Shown here piece after piece: positions 1-9,754 of a stretch of 64,000 nucleotides of DNA; the first letter of the stretch is position 1; every line of letters starts with the position of its first letter. The stretch is from Shewanella sp. ANA-3 (GTDB lineage: Bacteria > Pseudomonadota > Gammaproteobacteria > Enterobacterales > Shewanellaceae). Under the pieces are notes generated by a model. It made no database searches and was not told where the DNA came from. It was given only the letters and a program-made list of their open reading frames with translations. The position numbers and the translations under genes were made by a program. The stretch covers positions 1,426,001 to 1,490,000 of the forward strand of contig NC_008577.1 in the NCBI RefSeq assembly GCF_000203935.1, read 5' to 3'.

Positions 1-242
1 GCCAAGTTATTCGTGTGCCGAACATGCAGACCAAGATTAAAGCCCAGCAACTTGGACTGGGTGTGGGTTATCTTCCCAAGCATTTGATCCGCGAAGAACT
101 CGCTTCAGGCGCATTAGTTGCGTGCAAGGTTGAGATCCCAAGACCGGCGCAGCCAGTGTTTCTCGCGTGGCGCAAGGGAAATCAAGGCAAAGCGCAGGCG
201 TGGTTTGCCGAACGTTTACCCCATTGCGACTGGTTGTTTTAG
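1..242 (+). CDS. LysR-family regulator, C-terminal fragment (cut by window edge)
   Basis: An open frame runs in from before the window and ends at the TAG at 240-242. The visible 80 residues read like the end of a LysR substrate-binding domain: a 'GLGVGYLPKHLIREELASG' stretch followed by a short strand and a basic/aromatic tail. In this family the C-terminal domain binds a small effector and tunes DNA binding. The DNA-binding N-terminus lies outside the window, so the target and effector cannot be inferred. The apparent start at 15 (GTG) is internal to the real gene. Confidence 0.7.
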   Translation, partial: QVIRVPNMQTKIKAQQLGLGVGYLPKHLIREELASGALVACKVEIPRPAQPVFLAWRKGNQGKAQAWFAERLPHCDWLF

Positions 243-275
243 TGAGATGTAAAGAGCACATGTTGATGTGGATTG

Positions 276-321
276 AATTAATCACAGTACTTAACCCATT
301 GGCTAAGTACTGTGATTAATT
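276..321. repeat. 18-bp perfect inverted repeat
   Basis: Arms AATTAATCACAGTACTTA (276-293) and TAAGTACTGTGATTAATT (304-321) are exact reverse complements around a 10-base loop. The repeat lies between the LysR end (242) and the convergent nucleotidase stop (364). It could act as a bidirectional terminator, but there is no clean U-tract. Together with the tandem repeat that follows it looks more like a dispersed palindromic (REP-like) element. Confidence 0.75.
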
Positions 322-347
322 AAGAGGACAGAGTTAAGAGGACAGAG
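320..347. repeat. 14-bp tandem direct repeat (two copies)
   Basis: TTAAGAGGACAGAG occurs at 320-333 and again, immediately adjacent, at 334-347. The first copy overlaps the end of the 18-bp inverted repeat by two bases. The combination of stem plus adjacent repeats suggests the end of a small mobile or REP-type element. Confidence 0.7.
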
Positions 348-363
348 CTTCGCGGCAGTGCGC

Positions 364-2115
364 TTACACCGAGCGCTTTACATGGCTGGTGTAATGCACA
401 TGGGGCGAGAGCAAATCCGCTAAATTGGGGTTGGGCGCTCGATTGAGGAAGCGAATAAAGGCCTGGGGTAGGGTGAGCGTCTCAATCGATTCCTGCCAGC
501 GCGCCTGTAACAGTGGGTGATAGCCTTCTTTCCCCGCAGCGGTATAAGAGGTAGAAACCCCCACATAGAGTGCATTGGGTTGCACTGGATACCAGAGCGA
601 TAAGCCATCCTGCTGCATCATTTCAAGCTTGAACAAACGCTCCCCTAATGGGCGTCTACCATCGTAGTAATAACGCAATCCGTAGGTATAGGGGAAGCTG
701 CCCGCACCGGTGCCGCGCACACTGTTGTTTGTCGCGGCGTTAATCGCCGATTCCAGCGCTTGGTATAAATACTGGCCTTGGATTTCGTATTTGACTAATG
801 GCAATTCGAAGGGGAGCAATTGGCCCAACACATCGGCGAGGGTGAGCCTGCCTTGGGCGACAGATTGTCTCACTCCGCCCGCGTTATGCAGGGCAAAGTG
901 GATGCGAGGATCTTCAAGTTTGGCCTCTTGGAACATACTGCGGCTCACCCAAGGGGCGATTTCGCTGCCATGGGGTAATGCCTTAGAAGGCAGCCTGGTA
1001 TGCACTAGATTCTTAGGCACAAGGGCTAAGACTTTGTTTTCCATCTCGGCAATCGCGGGGCGATAGATATCTTGGATCACACCGTGAATGTCTTCATCGG
1101 CATCATCCCACAATACATAGGGATGCTCATTAAAGCGTTGCTGCACGGCTCGATAGTCAGTGTCATCCACTTGCTCACTCGAACTCAACATAAACTGCTT
1201 ATCGAGCATAAAATAGTTGCCACCTTTTAGGCTTATCGCGCGGCCCGCTGCATCAAATTCAATCTCGGCCAAGCCTAAGGTTTCGGCGTATTTCCCCGCA
1301 TGAACGATAGGAGTGCCATGGATGGTTTCACCATAGGGTATATTGCTTAACCCCAAGGCACTAAAATCGCCCTGCAATGTATGGGTATGGCCACCGACGA
1401 TAAGGCTGATGCCATCGACTTGTTCTGCAAGCCTTTTGTCCTGATCTAAACCTAAGTGACTCAGTACGATAATGTGCTTGATGCCTTTGGCATGCAGATG
1501 CGCGACTGTGCGCGCCGTGGTCGCAATCGCATCGACAAAGTGAGTGTCGGGATCGGGTCTGGCGATGTTTTTCATCTGATCCAGAGTAATGCCGATGATA
1601 GCGAGCTTTTTGTCGTAGAAGGGCTTTTCGAGGTAGCTGGCAAGTTGGTTTTTTTCATCATAGGCCAGAATATTCGCCACAGTACGCAGGTTACCCGGCT
1701 TGCGGATATCCTCTTGGCTTAAGTCCATATTGCCTGCCAGCAGCGGAAAATCGATTTGCTTAGCAAATTCGGCGAGCCGCGCATTGCCTTCATCAATATC
1801 GTGATTACCAATCACCATGGCATCGGGTGAGAGTAAATTCAGCAAATGGGCGTTGGCCTTACCCTTAAAATGGCTGAAATACAGCGTGCCTTGGAAACTG
1901 TCACCCCCATGCAAAAATAAAAACGGCATTTGGCTTTGTGCGGCTCGGTCACGTGCCTGACTAATCTGATACCCCAGGCGCGCATAGCCACCGCTGTGAC
2001 TGGTGATATCTAAGGCTTTAAGCCCGAGATTGAAGGAAAATTGTACGCGGCTGGGCTCAAAATTCGAATGGGTATCGTTGATGTGCGCGAGTGAGAGTGT
2101 GTATCCCTGTGTCAT
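364..2115 (-). CDS. UshA-like bifunctional metallophosphatase / 5'-nucleotidase
   Basis: A 583-residue protein of the 5'-nucleotidase family, which hydrolyses nucleotides or related phosphoesters with two metal ions. The N-terminal calcineurin-like domain shows the metal-binding blocks in order: 'HINDTHSN' near residue 10, 'GGDSFQGT' near 70, 'GNHDIDEG' near 102 and 'VGGHTHTLQGD' near 240. The C-terminal half is the substrate-specificity (5_nucleotid_C) domain, with 'NAGGVRQSVAQG' near 412. No signal peptide is evident at the chosen ATG, so a cytoplasmic location is more likely than the periplasmic one of E. coli UshA. It lies downstream of and parallel to the CBS-domain gene but is separated from it by a terminator. 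Confidence 0.85.
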   Translation of the reverse strand: MTQGYTLSLAHINDTHSNFEPSRVQFSFNLGLKALDITSHSGGYARLGYQISQARDRAAQSQMPFLFLHGGDSFQGTLYFSHFKGKANAHLLNLLSPDAMVIGNHDIDEGNARLAEFAKQIDFPLLAGNMDLSQEDIRKPGNLRTVANILAYDEKNQLASYLEKPFYDKKLAIIGITLDQMKNIARPDPDTHFVDAIATTARTVAHLHAKGIKHIIVLSHLGLDQDKRLAEQVDGISLIVGGHTHTLQGDFSALGLSNIPYGETIHGTPIVHAGKYAETLGLAEIEFDAAGRAISLKGGNYFMLDKQFMLSSSEQVDDTDYRAVQQRFNEHPYVLWDDADEDIHGVIQDIYRPAIAEMENKVLALVPKNLVHTRLPSKALPHGSEIAPWVSRSMFQEAKLEDPRIHFALHNAGGVRQSVAQGRLTLADVLGQLLPFELPLVKYEIQGQYLYQALESAINAATNNSVRGTGAGSFPYTYGLRYYYDGRRPLGERLFKLEMMQQDGLSLWYPVQPNALYVGVSTSYTAAGKEGYHPLLQARWQESIETLTLPQAFIRFLNRAPNPNLADLLSPHVHYTSHVKRSV

Positions 2116-2162
2116 AACCTACCTCTTTTACGGCGGGAGATTATAACCTTCTCCCCAAAAAC

Positions 2163-2186
2163 AAGAAAGGGAGCCAAGCTCCCTTT
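2163..2186 (-). terminator. Rho-independent terminator of the DUF21/CBS gene
   Basis: AAAGGGAGC-CAA-GCTCCCTTT (2166-2186) forms a 9-bp stem with a 3-base loop. Read on the minus strand it is followed by CTTGTTTTT. It sits just after the stop of the gene ending at 2213 and before the nucleotidase start. Confidence 0.75.
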
Positions 2187-2212
2187 ACTTTAACAATGAC
2201 TAAATAATGTCA

Positions 2213-3304
2213 TTAACCCGAGCGCGCCTCGTCATCTTCGGCGGCGGCTTCGAAGTCGCCATCATCGGAGAGACGAATGCCTTTTTGCTTCATGCGTTTG
2301 GTCCAGAGTTTACGGGCCAATTGCTGCATATCGGTCGCAGGGTCATTCACATCGACAATCTCTAAGCCAAGTAGCGATTCGATAATGTCTTCTTGGGTCA
2401 CAATACCTTGGCTACTGCCGTATTCGTCAACCACCATCGCAATTTGGGTATTGCGTTTAATCATCCGCTCGAATAACGGCAGGATTTTAGCCGTCTCGGG
2501 CACCACAAATAGGCTGCGCTTGAGTTCACCAATCGGTGCATCAGGGGTGTAACGCTCAGCCAGCAAAACATCGGTACGGGTGATGTAACCGATAATGTCG
2601 TCGTGGTCCTGATCGTATACCGGAATACGGGTAAAAGGTTTGTCGCGATATTCTTGCACAAACTCATTTTGCGTCAGTGAAACGGGTAACGAGAACATCA
2701 CGGTACGCGGCGTCATAATCGCCGTCACAGGCACGTCACGCACCTTGAGCATTTGGGTCAAAATTTTAGACTCTTGCTCGTCTAACTCACCGGATTCGTG
2801 ACCAATCTTGGCCATGGCGCTCATTTCTTGGCGAATGTACTGACCTTCTTCCCCTTTACCTAGCAGGCGAGTCACCTGTTGCGACATCCAAATCAGCGGC
2901 TTAGTGACACGCTTCATCCAAGTGATGGCAATCGATACACTCGGGGCTAAACGGCGCCAGTGATTGGCTCCCACAGATTTCGGAATAATCTCTGAGAAGA
3001 ATAGGATGATAAAAGTTAACACTCCGGAGAACACGCCGAGCATGTCATCACCAAAGACCTTGGCCGCTTGCGCACCTGCAACGGCGGCACCCACAGTGTG
3101 GGCAATGGTGTTTAGGGTCAAAATAGACACGAGAGGCGCTTCGATGTTTTCTTTTAGTTTACGCAACCGGGCGGCCGCGGCACTGTCAGTTTGTTCGAGC
3201 GAGGCGATATAACTAGGGGTAACCGAGAGCAACACTGCTTCGAATACACTGCACAGAAAAGAAACTCCGACAGCGACAAGCACTATAATGATGAGGGTTA
3301 ACAT
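2213..3304 (-). CDS. CNNM/CorC-HlyC-type membrane protein (DUF21 plus CBS pair)
   Basis: About 363 residues from the ATG at 3304, which directly precedes a hydrophobic segment; a longer frame from 3349 adds a non-conserved leader. The N-terminal ~170 residues are a DUF21 transmembrane domain: a first helix 'LTLIIIVLVAVGVSFL', an 'FFSEIIPKSVG' block typical of the family, and later helices. A CBS pair follows ('VPVTAIMTPRTVMF', then 'MVVDEYGSSQGIVTQEDIIESLLG'). The C-terminal CorC_HlyC domain found in many relatives appears to be missing, and the tail is short and acidic. Relatives are implicated in Mg2+/Co2+ efflux or resistance; the ion here is not deducible. Confidence 0.85.
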   Translation of the reverse strand: MLTLIIIVLVAVGVSFLCSVFEAVLLSVTPSYIASLEQTDSAAAARLRKLKENIEAPLVSILTLNTIAHTVGAAVAGAQAAKVFGDDMLGVFSGVLTFIILFFSEIIPKSVGANHWRRLAPSVSIAITWMKRVTKPLIWMSQQVTRLLGKGEEGQYIRQEMSAMAKIGHESGELDEQESKILTQMLKVRDVPVTAIMTPRTVMFSLPVSLTQNEFVQEYRDKPFTRIPVYDQDHDDIIGYITRTDVLLAERYTPDAPIGELKRSLFVVPETAKILPLFERMIKRNTQIAMVVDEYGSSQGIVTQEDIIESLLGLEIVDVNDPATDMQQLARKLWTKRMKQKGIRLSDDGDFEAAAEDDEARSG

Positions 3305-3448
3305 ATAGGTGGTATTACAACTCCATAATTTAGGCCAACATTGACCCACGCCGATTCTAGCATAGGAGTGTGGAGTTGCTGGCTAAAATTTTTCTGCGTC
3401 TGTATAATTCGCCGCCCTGTTGCAGGTTTTGGTGTTGAGGTTAGTCCT

Positions 3449-4570
3449 ATGAGTGAAAAAAAGATCAATTTATTAGACCTTGATCGTAAGGCGATGCGCG
3501 CATTATTTGCGGATCTGGGTGAGAAGCCTTTCCGTGCCGATCAGCTGATGAAATGGATCTATCATTTCGGTGTCAGTGACTTCGAAGAGATGACTAACAT
3601 CAACAAAGTGTTACGCCAAAAACTGGCGGCGCGCTGTGAGATTGTGGCGCCTGAGATTTCTAGCTATCAAAAATCCACCGATGGCACAATTAAGTTCGCC
3701 ATCCATGTCGGCGAAGGCCAAGAAGTTGAAACCGTATATATTCCTGAAGATGACCGCGCCACCCTGTGTGTGTCGTCTCAAGTGGGCTGCGCCCTCGAAT
3801 GTACTTTCTGCTCGACCGCACAGCAAGGCTTTAACCGCAACTTAACTGTCTCTGAAATTGTCGGTCAAATTTGGCGTGTTTCCCACTTCTTAGGGTTCGC
3901 CAAAGAAACCGGCGAGCGCCCAATCACCAACGTGGTGATGATGGGCATGGGTGAACCGCTGCTTAACCTTGCCAACGTGATCCCTGCGATGGATATCATG
4001 CTGGACGACTTCGGCTTTAGCCTGTCAAAACGCCGTGTGACCCTGTCAACTTCGGGCGTAGTGCCAGCATTAGATAAACTCGGTGATGCCCTCGATGTGG
4101 CGCTGGCCGTGAGTATCCATGCGCCAAACGATGAACTGCGCGATATTCTGGTTCCCGTAAATAAAAAGTATCCGCTGCAGGAATTCCTCGCGGGAATTCG
4201 CCGTTATATCGCTAAATCTAACGCTAACCGTGGCCGCGTGACTGTGGAGTATGTGATGCTCGATCACATCAACGACAGTACTGAACAAGCCCATGAATTA
4301 GCACAATTAATGAAGGATACGCCCTGCAAGGTTAACCTGATCCCGTTCAACCCATACCCAGGCTCGCCCTATGGTCGCTCGTCAAACTCGCGCATCGACC
4401 GTTTTTCTAAGGTATTGATGGAATATGGCTTAACCGTGATTGTACGCAAAACCCGTGGTGATGATATTGACGCGGCCTGTGGACAGTTAGCGGGTGATAT
4501 TCGCGATCGAACCAAGCGTTTAGCAAAAAAACGCATGCAAGAAAATCAGATTTCGGTCACAATGAATTAA
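3449..4570 (+). CDS. rlmN: RlmN, dual-specificity 23S rRNA/tRNA adenine-C2 methyltransferase
   Basis: A 373-residue radical-SAM enzyme that methylates C2 of A2503 in 23S rRNA and A37 of some tRNAs. The radical-SAM cluster motif CALECTFC (Cx3Cx2C) is clear near residue 120, followed by '[10 protein letters not shown]' (SAM-binding GGE-like element). The second catalytic cysteine lies near the C-terminus in 'DIDAACGQL'. I chose ATG 3449 ([16 protein letters not shown]) because a TGAGG element precedes it and it matches the family N-terminus; the frame is open back to 3341 without conserved residues. It is first in the rlmN-pilF-rodZ-ispG-hisS run conserved in gammaproteobacteria. Confidence 0.97.
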   Translation: MSEKKINLLDLDRKAMRALFADLGEKPFRADQLMKWIYHFGVSDFEEMTNINKVLRQKLAARCEIVAPEISSYQKSTDGTIKFAIHVGEGQEVETVYIPEDDRATLCVSSQVGCALECTFCSTAQQGFNRNLTVSEIVGQIWRVSHFLGFAKETGERPITNVVMMGMGEPLLNLANVIPAMDIMLDDFGFSLSKRRVTLSTSGVVPALDKLGDALDVALAVSIHAPNDELRDILVPVNKKYPLQEFLAGIRRYIAKSNANRGRVTVEYVMLDHINDSTEQAHELAQLMKDTPCKVNLIPFNPYPGSPYGRSSNSRIDRFSKVLMEYGLTVIVRKTRGDDIDAACGQLAGDIRDRTKRLAKKRMQENQISVTMN

Positions 4571-4602
4571 CTCTTTGTTTGCACAGATTTATAGGCTTGC
4601 CC

Positions 4603-5391
4603 ATGAAGCATGGATTGTCAGGGTTATCATTAGCAATTGCCCTGTCATTATTAGTGACAGGATGCGTAACTGAGCGTACCTATTCAGGGACTGATATTCC
4701 CGTGTCGGAGCGAAAACTCGATAAAGTTGCCGCCGCACGGGAGCGTATGCAGCTCGGTTTAACCTACCTTAATCGAGGTAACTCGGAACAAGCCAAATAC
4801 AATCTTGATAAAGCCGTTGAATATGCGCCAGAGCTCGAAGATGTGCATGTGGCCATGGCCTATTACTATCAAACCGTTGGCGATTTAGTACGTACCGAAC
4901 AGGCGTATCAAGACGCTATCAATACTAAGGACGCCTCTGGCGATTCCATGAACAACTTTGGGGTGTTTTTGTGCCAACAAAAGCGATACGACAAAGCTGA
5001 AAAAATGTTTTTGGCCGCGATAGAAATGCCCAAATATACGCGTACCGCGTCCAGTTATGAAAACTTAGGCATTTGCAGCCGAGACGCGGGACAAACAGAA
5101 AAGGCACGACAGTATTTTCAGATGGCGTTAAAGTATGACCCGAGACGCTCGGTGTCTTTACTGGAGCTGGCTGAGCTTGGGGTAGAGAAAGGTGATTATG
5201 TCGATGCGCAAAACCAATTAGCGCGTTATCACCAAGTGGCAGCCCAAACTCCAGAGAGTTTAACGCTCGGAATAAAAATTGAGCAGGCGTTGAATGATGA
5301 TGCTGCTATGAAGCGATTTGGCATTTTATTGCTCGCCAAATTCCCAGCATCGCCTCAAGCCAAGCAATACAGAGTTAATTTGCATCAATGA
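4603..5391 (+). CDS. pilF: PilF/PilW type IV pilus biogenesis lipoprotein
   Basis: A 262-residue lipoprotein pilotin that assists outer-membrane assembly of the PilQ secretin. ATG 4603 gives a basic N-terminus, a hydrophobic segment and a lipobox 'LLVTGC', so Cys is the predicted lipidated residue. The remainder is TPR repeats (for example 'AYYYQTVGDLVRTEQAYQDA', 'NFGVFLCQQKRYDKAEKMF', 'NLGICSRDAGQTEKARQYF'). The stop overlaps the rodZ start (ATGA at 5388-5391), which points to translational coupling. Placement between rlmN and rodZ is the standard one. Confidence 0.93.
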   Translation: MKHGLSGLSLAIALSLLVTGCVTERTYSGTDIPVSERKLDKVAAARERMQLGLTYLNRGNSEQAKYNLDKAVEYAPELEDVHVAMAYYYQTVGDLVRTEQAYQDAINTKDASGDSMNNFGVFLCQQKRYDKAEKMFLAAIEMPKYTRTASSYENLGICSRDAGQTEKARQYFQMALKYDPRRSVSLLELAELGVEKGDYVDAQNQLARYHQVAAQTPESLTLGIKIEQALNDDAAMKRFGILLLAKFPASPQAKQYRVNLHQ

Positions 5392-6515
5392 AAGATAACG
5401 AAATAAACGCGTCAGTAGAACCAGTAGCCGCGAGTGAAGCTGAATCGACGCCTGATGTAACGCTCGGCACTGTACTCAGAACGGCTCGTGAGCAGATGGG
5501 CTTAAGCATTGCGGATACCGCGGTGAAGTTACATCTGCGCCCAGGGATTGTTGAAAATCTCGAAGCCGACGATTTTTCCAATATTTCTTCTTCGACTTAT
5601 GTTCGCGGATACGTCAAAAACTATGCCCGCATGCTGGGGGTGGATAACGCCCTGATTGAGGCATGCCTAGCGCGGCAGGTGCCGTTAGTGACGCAGCCTG
5701 CCATGCAAAGCTTTTCCCGCAAGACGACCTATCAAGCTCGTGACACTAAATTAAAGTGGCTGAGCTTTTTTATTGTCATCGTGTTATTGGGCCTGTTCGT
5801 CCTGTGGTGGATGCAACGAACCACGCTAGTGACCCATGTTGATGTGTCTCAACCGACGGCGGAAGAGTTAGCTGCGGCGAATCAAACCTTGCCGGGGGAT
5901 GTTTTGCTGACGGAAACTGACGCGAGCGAGCGCTTAAGCGAGATTGCGGTCAATGGCTCAATGGCGACCGATGGTCCGATAAAAGATACCGATGAGAGCA
6001 CTATCGACCCGAATATGAACGATACGGCGGCGATGGAAGTAGAGCAGACGCCTGCCAATTCGGCTGTGAATCCGAGCGGATCTAACAACGCTCTGACGAA
6101 CAATGCTTCTAACACAGCACCGAGCTCTGCAGCGAGTAATGCCGTTGCGATTCCAAACGTTACACAAAACGCAGCGACCAATACCGCCCCAGAGCAGAAC
6201 CCATCCGCATCGAATGCACCAGCAACCAATACTGCGTCGACAGCGCAAGCCATGCCAGTAGCCGCAGGGCAGTCGAGCATTACTATTGAGCTCACGGGCG
6301 ATTGCTGGATCAACATAGTCGATGCCAAGGGCAAAGCGATTGTCGACGGTGTCCGTGGGGCTGGTGCGAATATTCAAGCCAGTGGTGTGCCTCCGTTTAA
6401 AGTGATCCTAGGCGCTCCCACTGTTGTGTCCACGTTTACGGTCGATGGTAAAGCCATCAGCCTTGCTGAATTTCCTAAGGGTCGTGTTGCGCGTTTGACT
6501 ATCCCACAGGTTTAA
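5388..6515 (+). CDS. rodZ: RodZ cytoskeletal cell-shape protein
   Basis: 375 residues. It anchors the MreB cytoskeleton to the inner membrane in rod-shaped cells. The N-terminal HTH_25 domain (about 24-95) contains 'LRTAREQMGLSIADTAVKLHLRP'. One membrane helix lies at about 125-142 ('WLSFFIVIVLLGLFVLWW'). A long Asn/Ala/Ser/Thr-rich low-complexity periplasmic linker (about 180-290) follows, then the C-terminal DUF4115 beta domain ending in 'PKGRVARLTIPQV'. It starts inside the pilF stop (ATGA). Confidence 0.94.
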   Translation: MKDNEINASVEPVAASEAESTPDVTLGTVLRTAREQMGLSIADTAVKLHLRPGIVENLEADDFSNISSSTYVRGYVKNYARMLGVDNALIEACLARQVPLVTQPAMQSFSRKTTYQARDTKLKWLSFFIVIVLLGLFVLWWMQRTTLVTHVDVSQPTAEELAAANQTLPGDVLLTETDASERLSEIAVNGSMATDGPIKDTDESTIDPNMNDTAAMEVEQTPANSAVNPSGSNNALTNNASNTAPSSAASNAVAIPNVTQNAATNTAPEQNPSASNAPATNTASTAQAMPVAAGQSSITIELTGDCWINIVDAKGKAIVDGVRGAGANIQASGVPPFKVILGAPTVVSTFTVDGKAISLAEFPKGRVARLTIPQV

Positions 6516-6557
6516 GTCTGGCGCCTGACGCAGAGTACCGAAAAGAGCGTATTGAGT

Positions 6558-7673
6558 ATGTATAACGAAACACCCATAAAGAGACGTCCTTCAACTCGCA
6601 TTTATGTGGGCAATGTGCCGATTGGTGATGGTGCGCCGATTGCCGTACAGTCGATGACTAACACTAAGACCACAGATGTTGAGGCAACCGTTGCCCAAAT
6701 CCGTGCCCTAGAAAAAGTGGGTGCCGATATTGTGCGTGTCTCTGTGCCGACCATGGACGCCGCCGAAGCTTTTAAAGTGATTAAGCAATCGGTATCTGTG
6801 CCCTTGGTTGCGGATATCCATTTCGATTACCGTATCGCCTTAAAAGTGGCGGAATATGGTGTGGACTGTTTGCGTATCAACCCCGGCAATATTGGTAACG
6901 AAGAGCGTATCCGCAGTGTGGTGGAGTGCGCCCGCGACAAAAACATTCCTATCCGTATTGGGGTGAACGGCGGTTCATTAGAAAAAGATCTGATGGACAA
7001 ATACAAAGAGCCCACGCCAGAAGCCTTACTCGAATCGGCCATGCGCCATGTGGATATTCTCGACCGTTTGAACTTCGACCAATTTAAGGTCAGCGTAAAA
7101 GCCTCCGATGTGTTCTTAGCTGTAGAATCTTATCGTTTATTGGCCAAACAAATTCGCCAACCATTGCATTTAGGTATTACCGAAGCGGGTGGTGCCCGTG
7201 CGGGGGCGGTGAAATCAGCCGTTGGCTTAGGTATGCTGCTTGCTGAAGGCATTGGTGATACGCTGCGTATTTCCTTGGCGGCCGACCCGGTGGAAGAAAT
7301 CAAAGTTGGCTTTGATATCCTAAAGTCACTGCGTATCCGTAGCCGTGGTATTAACTTTATTGCCTGTCCTTCTTGCTCGCGCCAAGAGTTCGATGTGATC
7401 AGCACGGTAAATGAATTAGAGCGCCGCCTCGAAGATGTGACGACCGCGATGGATGTGTCTATCATCGGCTGTGTGGTCAATGGTCCAGGCGAAGCCTTAG
7501 TGTCACACATTGGCTTAACGGGTGGACATCGTAAGAGTGGTTACTACGATGAAGGCGAGCGTCAAAAAGAGCGTTTCGACAATGACAACTTAGTCGATTC
7601 CCTCGAGGCGAAAATTCGCGCTAAGGCGAGCCAAATGGCCAATCGCATCCAAGTGAAAGACACGACTGAGTAA
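6558..7673 (+). CDS. ispG: IspG, 4-hydroxy-3-methylbut-2-enyl diphosphate synthase
   Basis: 371 residues. It reduces MEcPP to HMBPP in the MEP isoprenoid pathway using a [4Fe-4S] cluster. The TIM-barrel half begins '[18 protein letters not shown]'. Cluster ligands are visible in '[11 protein letters not shown]' and '[12 protein letters not shown]' toward the C-terminus. Nearly all of it aligns to E. coli IspG without gaps. ATG 6558 is preferred over the in-frame TTG at 6552 because it matches the E. coli start (MHNQAPIQRR...). Confidence 0.97.
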   Translation: MYNETPIKRRPSTRIYVGNVPIGDGAPIAVQSMTNTKTTDVEATVAQIRALEKVGADIVRVSVPTMDAAEAFKVIKQSVSVPLVADIHFDYRIALKVAEYGVDCLRINPGNIGNEERIRSVVECARDKNIPIRIGVNGGSLEKDLMDKYKEPTPEALLESAMRHVDILDRLNFDQFKVSVKASDVFLAVESYRLLAKQIRQPLHLGITEAGGARAGAVKSAVGLGMLLAEGIGDTLRISLAADPVEEIKVGFDILKSLRIRSRGINFIACPSCSRQEFDVISTVNELERRLEDVTTAMDVSIIGCVVNGPGEALVSHIGLTGGHRKSGYYDEGERQKERFDNDNLVDSLEAKIRAKASQMANRIQVKDTTE

Positions 7674-7733
7674 CAGACACAGCCGAATCAACCCATAGGT
7701 TAAGCGTTATAAAAACACTCAAGCCTTGAGCTA

Positions 7734-7760
7734 GACCCCGAAACCGACGGGGTCATTTTA
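7734..7760 (+). terminator. Hairpin between ispG and hisS, possible weak terminator
   Basis: GACCCCG (7734-7740) pairs with CGGGGTC (7748-7754) around a 7-base loop and is followed by ATTTTA. The U-tract is short, so partial termination or attenuation between ispG and hisS is as likely as full termination. Confidence 0.55.
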
Positions 7761-7832
7761 CGTTTAGTGTTGAACAGCCTATAATGCCTGACATTTTTTA
7801 TTAATTTAGCGAAAATCGGACGAGTCGATACA

Positions 7833-9110
7833 GTGGCAAAACAGATCCAAGCGATTCGCGGAATGAACGACATTCTGCCAACTCAAAGTCCTCTATGGCA
7901 AAAAGTGGAAGCGGTACTACGTGCGAGCGTGGCTGCTTATGGTTACAGTGAGATCCGCACTCCAATAGTGGAAAATACCGATCTTTTTAAACGCTCTATC
8001 GGTGAAGTGACTGATATTGTTGAAAAAGAAATGTATACCTTCGAGGACCGTAACGGTGACAGTTTAACCCTACGTCCTGAAGGCACCGCCTCAACCGTGC
8101 GTGCGGGTAATGAGCATGGTCTGCTCTATAACCAAGAACAACGCCTGTGGTACATGGGCCCAATGTTCCGCCACGAACGTCCTCAAAAAGGTCGTTATCG
8201 TCAATTCCACCAGTTCGGTGTGGAAGTTTACGGCATTGGTAGCGCCGATATCGACGCTGAAGTGTTGATGTTATCGGCACGTCTATGGGAAAAACTCGGC
8301 ATTAGCGAGCATGTGACGCTTGAGCTGAACACCTTAGGTGACCCTGCTGAGCGCGCCGCTTACCGTGAAGCCTTGATTGCCTTCTTAGAGCAACACAAAG
8401 ACAAATTAGACGAAGATAGCCAGCGCCGTATGTACAGCAATCCGCTGCGCGTACTGGACTCAAAAGATCCTCAAGTGCAAAGCATTTTAGCTGATGCGCC
8501 TGCGCTGATGGATTACTTAGGTGAAGAATCTTCACAACATTTTGCACAATTGCGTGAACTCCTCGACGCGGTTGGCATCCAATACCGAGTTAACCCGCGC
8601 TTAGTCCGTGGTTTGGATTATTATAATCGTACGGTTTTTGAATGGGTTACCAATAGCTTAGGCTCTCAAGGCACTGTACTTGCGGGCGGTCGCTACGATG
8701 GTTTAGTCGCTCAATTGGGCGGTAAAGATACGCCAGCCGTCGGTTTTGCGATGGGATTAGAGCGCATCGTTCTGCTGCTTGAAACCTTAGAGCTGACCCA
8801 AGATATCCCTGCGGCTGTTGATGTTTACGTCGCGGCGATGGGGGATAGCTGCTTGGTTGAAGCCATTAAAGTGGCGCAGGAGTTACGCTCAACCTTACCG
8901 ACACTGCGTGTTATGAGCCACTGTGGCGGCGGTAACTTCAAGAAGCAAATTAAGCGTGCCGATAAAAGCGGCGCACAAGTAGCCTTACTCATCGGTGAAG
9001 AAGAACTCGCCGAAGGTGTGGTTACCGTTAAATATTTACGCAATGACAACGAACAACAACGGGTCGCTCGAAATGCATTAAGCGCATTTTTAGCTGAACT
9101 TACCAAATAA
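7833..9110 (+). CDS. hisS: Histidyl-tRNA synthetase
   Basis: 425 residues, a class II aminoacyl-tRNA synthetase charging tRNA-His. Class II motif 2 is in '[21 protein letters not shown]', the histidine-specific signature is '[15 protein letters not shown]', and motif 3 is '[13 protein letters not shown]'. The C-terminal anticodon-binding domain follows ('[25 protein letters not shown]'). The start is GTG 7833 ([13 protein letters not shown]), matching the E. coli N-terminus. yfgM follows after 12 bases. Confidence 0.97.
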   Translation: MAKQIQAIRGMNDILPTQSPLWQKVEAVLRASVAAYGYSEIRTPIVENTDLFKRSIGEVTDIVEKEMYTFEDRNGDSLTLRPEGTASTVRAGNEHGLLYNQEQRLWYMGPMFRHERPQKGRYRQFHQFGVEVYGIGSADIDAEVLMLSARLWEKLGISEHVTLELNTLGDPAERAAYREALIAFLEQHKDKLDEDSQRRMYSNPLRVLDSKDPQVQSILADAPALMDYLGEESSQHFAQLRELLDAVGIQYRVNPRLVRGLDYYNRTVFEWVTNSLGSQGTVLAGGRYDGLVAQLGGKDTPAVGFAMGLERIVLLLETLELTQDIPAAVDVYVAAMGDSCLVEAIKVAQELRSTLPTLRVMSHCGGGNFKKQIKRADKSGAQVALLIGEEELAEGVVTVKYLRNDNEQQRVARNALSAFLAELTK

Positions 9111-9122
9111 GGGGACGTGCGC

Positions 9123-9743
9123 GTGGAAATTTATAGCACAGAAGAACAACAAGTTGATGCTATCAAGCAGTTCTGGAAAGACTATGGAACCTCGATTGTT
9201 ATCGGGGCGGTCGTTGGTTTAGGCGGCCTGTACGGTTGGAACTATTACTCCGACATGAAAATCGTGAAGGCCGAAGAAGCATCACAGGCTTTCCAAACCT
9301 TAACCACCAAATCAAGTGACGAAGCGGCCATGCTGGCTGGCGTTGCTGAGTTTTCCAAAAATCACGACCAAAAGGGCTATCAAGCCCTGCTGGATCTGAT
9401 CGTTGCGAAAACCGCAGTTGAAGCGAAAGATTTTGCTAAGGCCGAAGAAGCGCTGAAGAAGGTGATTGCCGCTAAGCCAGGTGCTGGATTAGACACAGTG
9501 GCAACACTGCGTTTAGCACGCATTCAAGCAGAGCAAGGCCAAATCGGCACTGCGCTGGCGACCTTAGATCAAGTGACGGATAAAGCATTCTTAGCACAAC
9601 GTGAAGAACTCAAAGGCGATTTCTTTGTACGCCAAGGTGAAGCGGATAAAGCGAAAACCGCTTACCAAGCGGCAATGGACAATGGCGGTGTTGTGACCAG
9701 CCCTGCACTTAAAATCAAACTTGATAACCTAAATCAAGCATAA
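9123..9743 (+). CDS. yfgM: YfgM, ancillary SecYEG translocon subunit
   Basis: 206 residues from GTG 9123 (MEIYSTEEQQVDAIKQFW), the start that matches E. coli YfgM; a GGGGAC element lies upstream. One membrane helix ('IVIGAVVGLGGLYGWNYY', residues about 22-40) anchors a periplasmic TPR-like domain. YfgM associates with PpiD at the SecYEG translocon and helps periplasmic chaperone handover. It is followed 11 bases later by bamB, as in E. coli. Confidence 0.93.
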   Translation: MEIYSTEEQQVDAIKQFWKDYGTSIVIGAVVGLGGLYGWNYYSDMKIVKAEEASQAFQTLTTKSSDEAAMLAGVAEFSKNHDQKGYQALLDLIVAKTAVEAKDFAKAEEALKKVIAAKPGAGLDTVATLRLARIQAEQGQIGTALATLDQVTDKAFLAQREELKGDFFVRQGEADKAKTAYQAAMDNGGVVTSPALKIKLDNLNQA

Positions 9744-9754
9744 GGGATCCCTTG

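Noticed and set aside
5882..6377. Two long minus-strand frames across rodZ
   Set aside because: They mirror the Asn/Ala/Thr-rich linker of RodZ, a low-complexity sequence that leaves other frames open by chance.
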